In this document: piece after piece, positions 62,781 through 64,000 of the stretch
Layout: each line of letters starts with the position of its first letter
Position numbering within the stretch: position 1 is the first letter of the stretch
Source: Tetragonia tetragonoides
Lineage: Eukaryota; Streptophyta; Magnoliopsida; Caryophyllales; Aizoaceae
DNA: 64,000 bases
Assembly: GCA_038025085.1 (NCBI GenBank)
Contig: CM076154.1
Coordinates: forward strand, 36,808,501-36,872,500
Reading direction: 5' to 3'
Made by a program: the position numbers and the translations under genes
The notes under the pieces: generated by a model
Seen by the model: only the letters and a program-made list of their open reading frames with translations
What the model was told of the DNA's origin: nothing
Databases searched by the model: none

Positions 62781-63720
62781 TTTAGTAGGAACTGAACTCA
62801 TTACCTTTGTCATGAAATTCAATCTCATAATCAACTACACTACTTTTTCTTTGAAGACAATTGCACAACAAAGAAGAGAACCATTGGGCCTTAGAGGGAG
62901 GGGGATATTACACTTGCACAATATTTTACTTGAACCCTTGTAGATACATTGGGCCAGAATCAGCAAGAGAAGCATTGGGGTGGGGAAGGGGAGCTGGAGG
63001 AAACATCAGTAGGATTGTATGAACACTAATCAATCTATTTATCACTAGCAAAAAATCAATCTATTTATTGTACCCAACAAAAAGACAAAAACAAATCTAC
63101 TTCTAGGTTAATGAGAAGTGTATCGCGTAGAATATCCTAAGTTCCTAACCCTTTGATATCATTGTGAAACGTCCAATAGTAGATATCAAATCCATTACTC
63201 CGGCAAAAAGTAGGCATTACTATTAGGTATGTTTTTTTAGACTGGATATGAAAACTGTAGAAAATCGAAACCAATATAGAAAAACATGCCCTTAGGGCTT
63301 AGGGTAGTAATCCCCATATGATACATCTTGAGAAATTTATCCCGTAACAATTTGATGCAATATATTGGTCAAAACACAAAATAATATTTCAAATTACTTG
63401 AATTTGTTTATTTTTAACATATAAAAGAGCATCTTCTTTTCTGGAAATTGTCACTTTTTAACTCTTTGTTGTGGGTCCTGAACCATTTGTGAAAGTGAAT
63501 ATTTTTTATTATATAAATTTCAGCAAAAAGAAAAGAGATTAAGATAATTGAAAAATGAAAAGAGTTGCGAAAGATACCGAATTGGTTTCACTGATGTATA
63601 TGTGGCGTTGGATATGGTCATATGGCCATTCAACTAATGGATCTTTTATTCTTTTATTTTGTTGCAACTCTCAACTCTTTAGCACAGTATTGTTTAACTT
63701 AGCCCAACAGGGCCCAGGGG
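62780..63720. repeat. Long-range duplication, copy 2 (partner 55.3-56.2 kb)
   Basis: CATTGGGCCTTAGAGGGAGG and neighbours match 56105-56165, GAACTCATTACCTTTGTCAT matches 55335 on, and CAGTATTGTTTAACTTAGCC (63686 on) matches 56169 on. The intervening sequence differs because of insertions in one or both copies. No gene is recognised in it. Confidence 0.55.
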
Positions 63721-64000
63721 CATATTGTTTTGTGGCTTTCCCAGTGCCTATTGGCTGGACCTACGTCCAACTAAGTTGGCTGGACCAGTCCAGCCCAATA
63801 CGCGTTCGACAGGATCAGTTAGTTTGTCAACTATGCATGGTGAAGCAGCTTGGATGTGTATAGAGTTTGCTTTTTCATGGATGTGAGGTTTATCTTAGTA
63901 CTCTTATCACACTACTAAAGGCTTCACTACCTATATTCCATGGGCTCCGTGCCTCCACAGCAAGAATTTAAGAAGCACATTTATATAGGTGTCGTGTCAC
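63721..64000. other. Window end, nothing recognised
   Basis: Short GC-richer stretch without a supported feature. Confidence 0.35.

Overview
This is AT-rich nuclear DNA from a flowering plant, almost certainly a eudicot. It has spliced genes with plant-type introns and plant-only families (YSL metal-nicotianamine transporter, S40 senescence regulator, WAT1/EamA transporter, S-protein homologue), and many small DNA transposons and microsatellites. My weak guess is Caryophyllales; nothing in the sequence fixes the species.

Five genes look intact and were spliced by hand: a YSL1/2/3-clade transporter (+, 2725-6825, 7 exons, 671 aa), an S40-like protein (-, 7632-8267, single exon), a tail-anchored cytochrome b5 (+, 14331-17224, 3 exons, 134 aa), a TBC-domain Rab GTPase-activating protein (-, 18858-24730, 5 coding exons with two possible first exons), and a plastid-type 6-phosphogluconolactonase (-, 30193-33742, 3 exons, 321 aa). 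A sixth, the ubiquitin-eL40 fusion (+, 36161-38408, 5 exons, 128 aa), ends the gene-rich half. The genes are functionally unrelated, as is normal for a plant chromosome. Spaces between them hold MITEs (Stowaway, Tourist and hAT types), a SINE, a truncated LINE and a roughly 312-bp satellite array (8.56-10.92 kb).

From about 40 kb to the end the window is repeat-rich and has no gene I can call intact. It carries five broken WAT1-related transporter copies (W0-W4) in both orientations, duplicated flanking blocks carrying F-box/LRR gene fragments, seven microsatellites of about 70 bp or more (six ATT/TAA, one AT), and a second array of the same satellite, inverted relative to the first (48.05-51.54 kb). 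It also carries a decayed S-protein homologue gene and pieces of a Tat-like LTR.

The standout is a complete Pack-MULE at 43986-45146: 179-bp terminal inverted repeats (3 mismatches by eye), a perfect 9-bp target duplication, and a captured amidophosphoribosyltransferase fragment without its catalytic cysteine. It lies in an intron of WAT1 copy W1, and paralogous copy W2 preserves the empty target site at 58573-58581. Other points worth a look are the alternative first exons of the TBC gene (one adds a membrane anchor), a 6-phosphogluconolactonase lacking a peroxisomal C-terminus, and a hAT-type MITE packed with GGATATCC palindromes.
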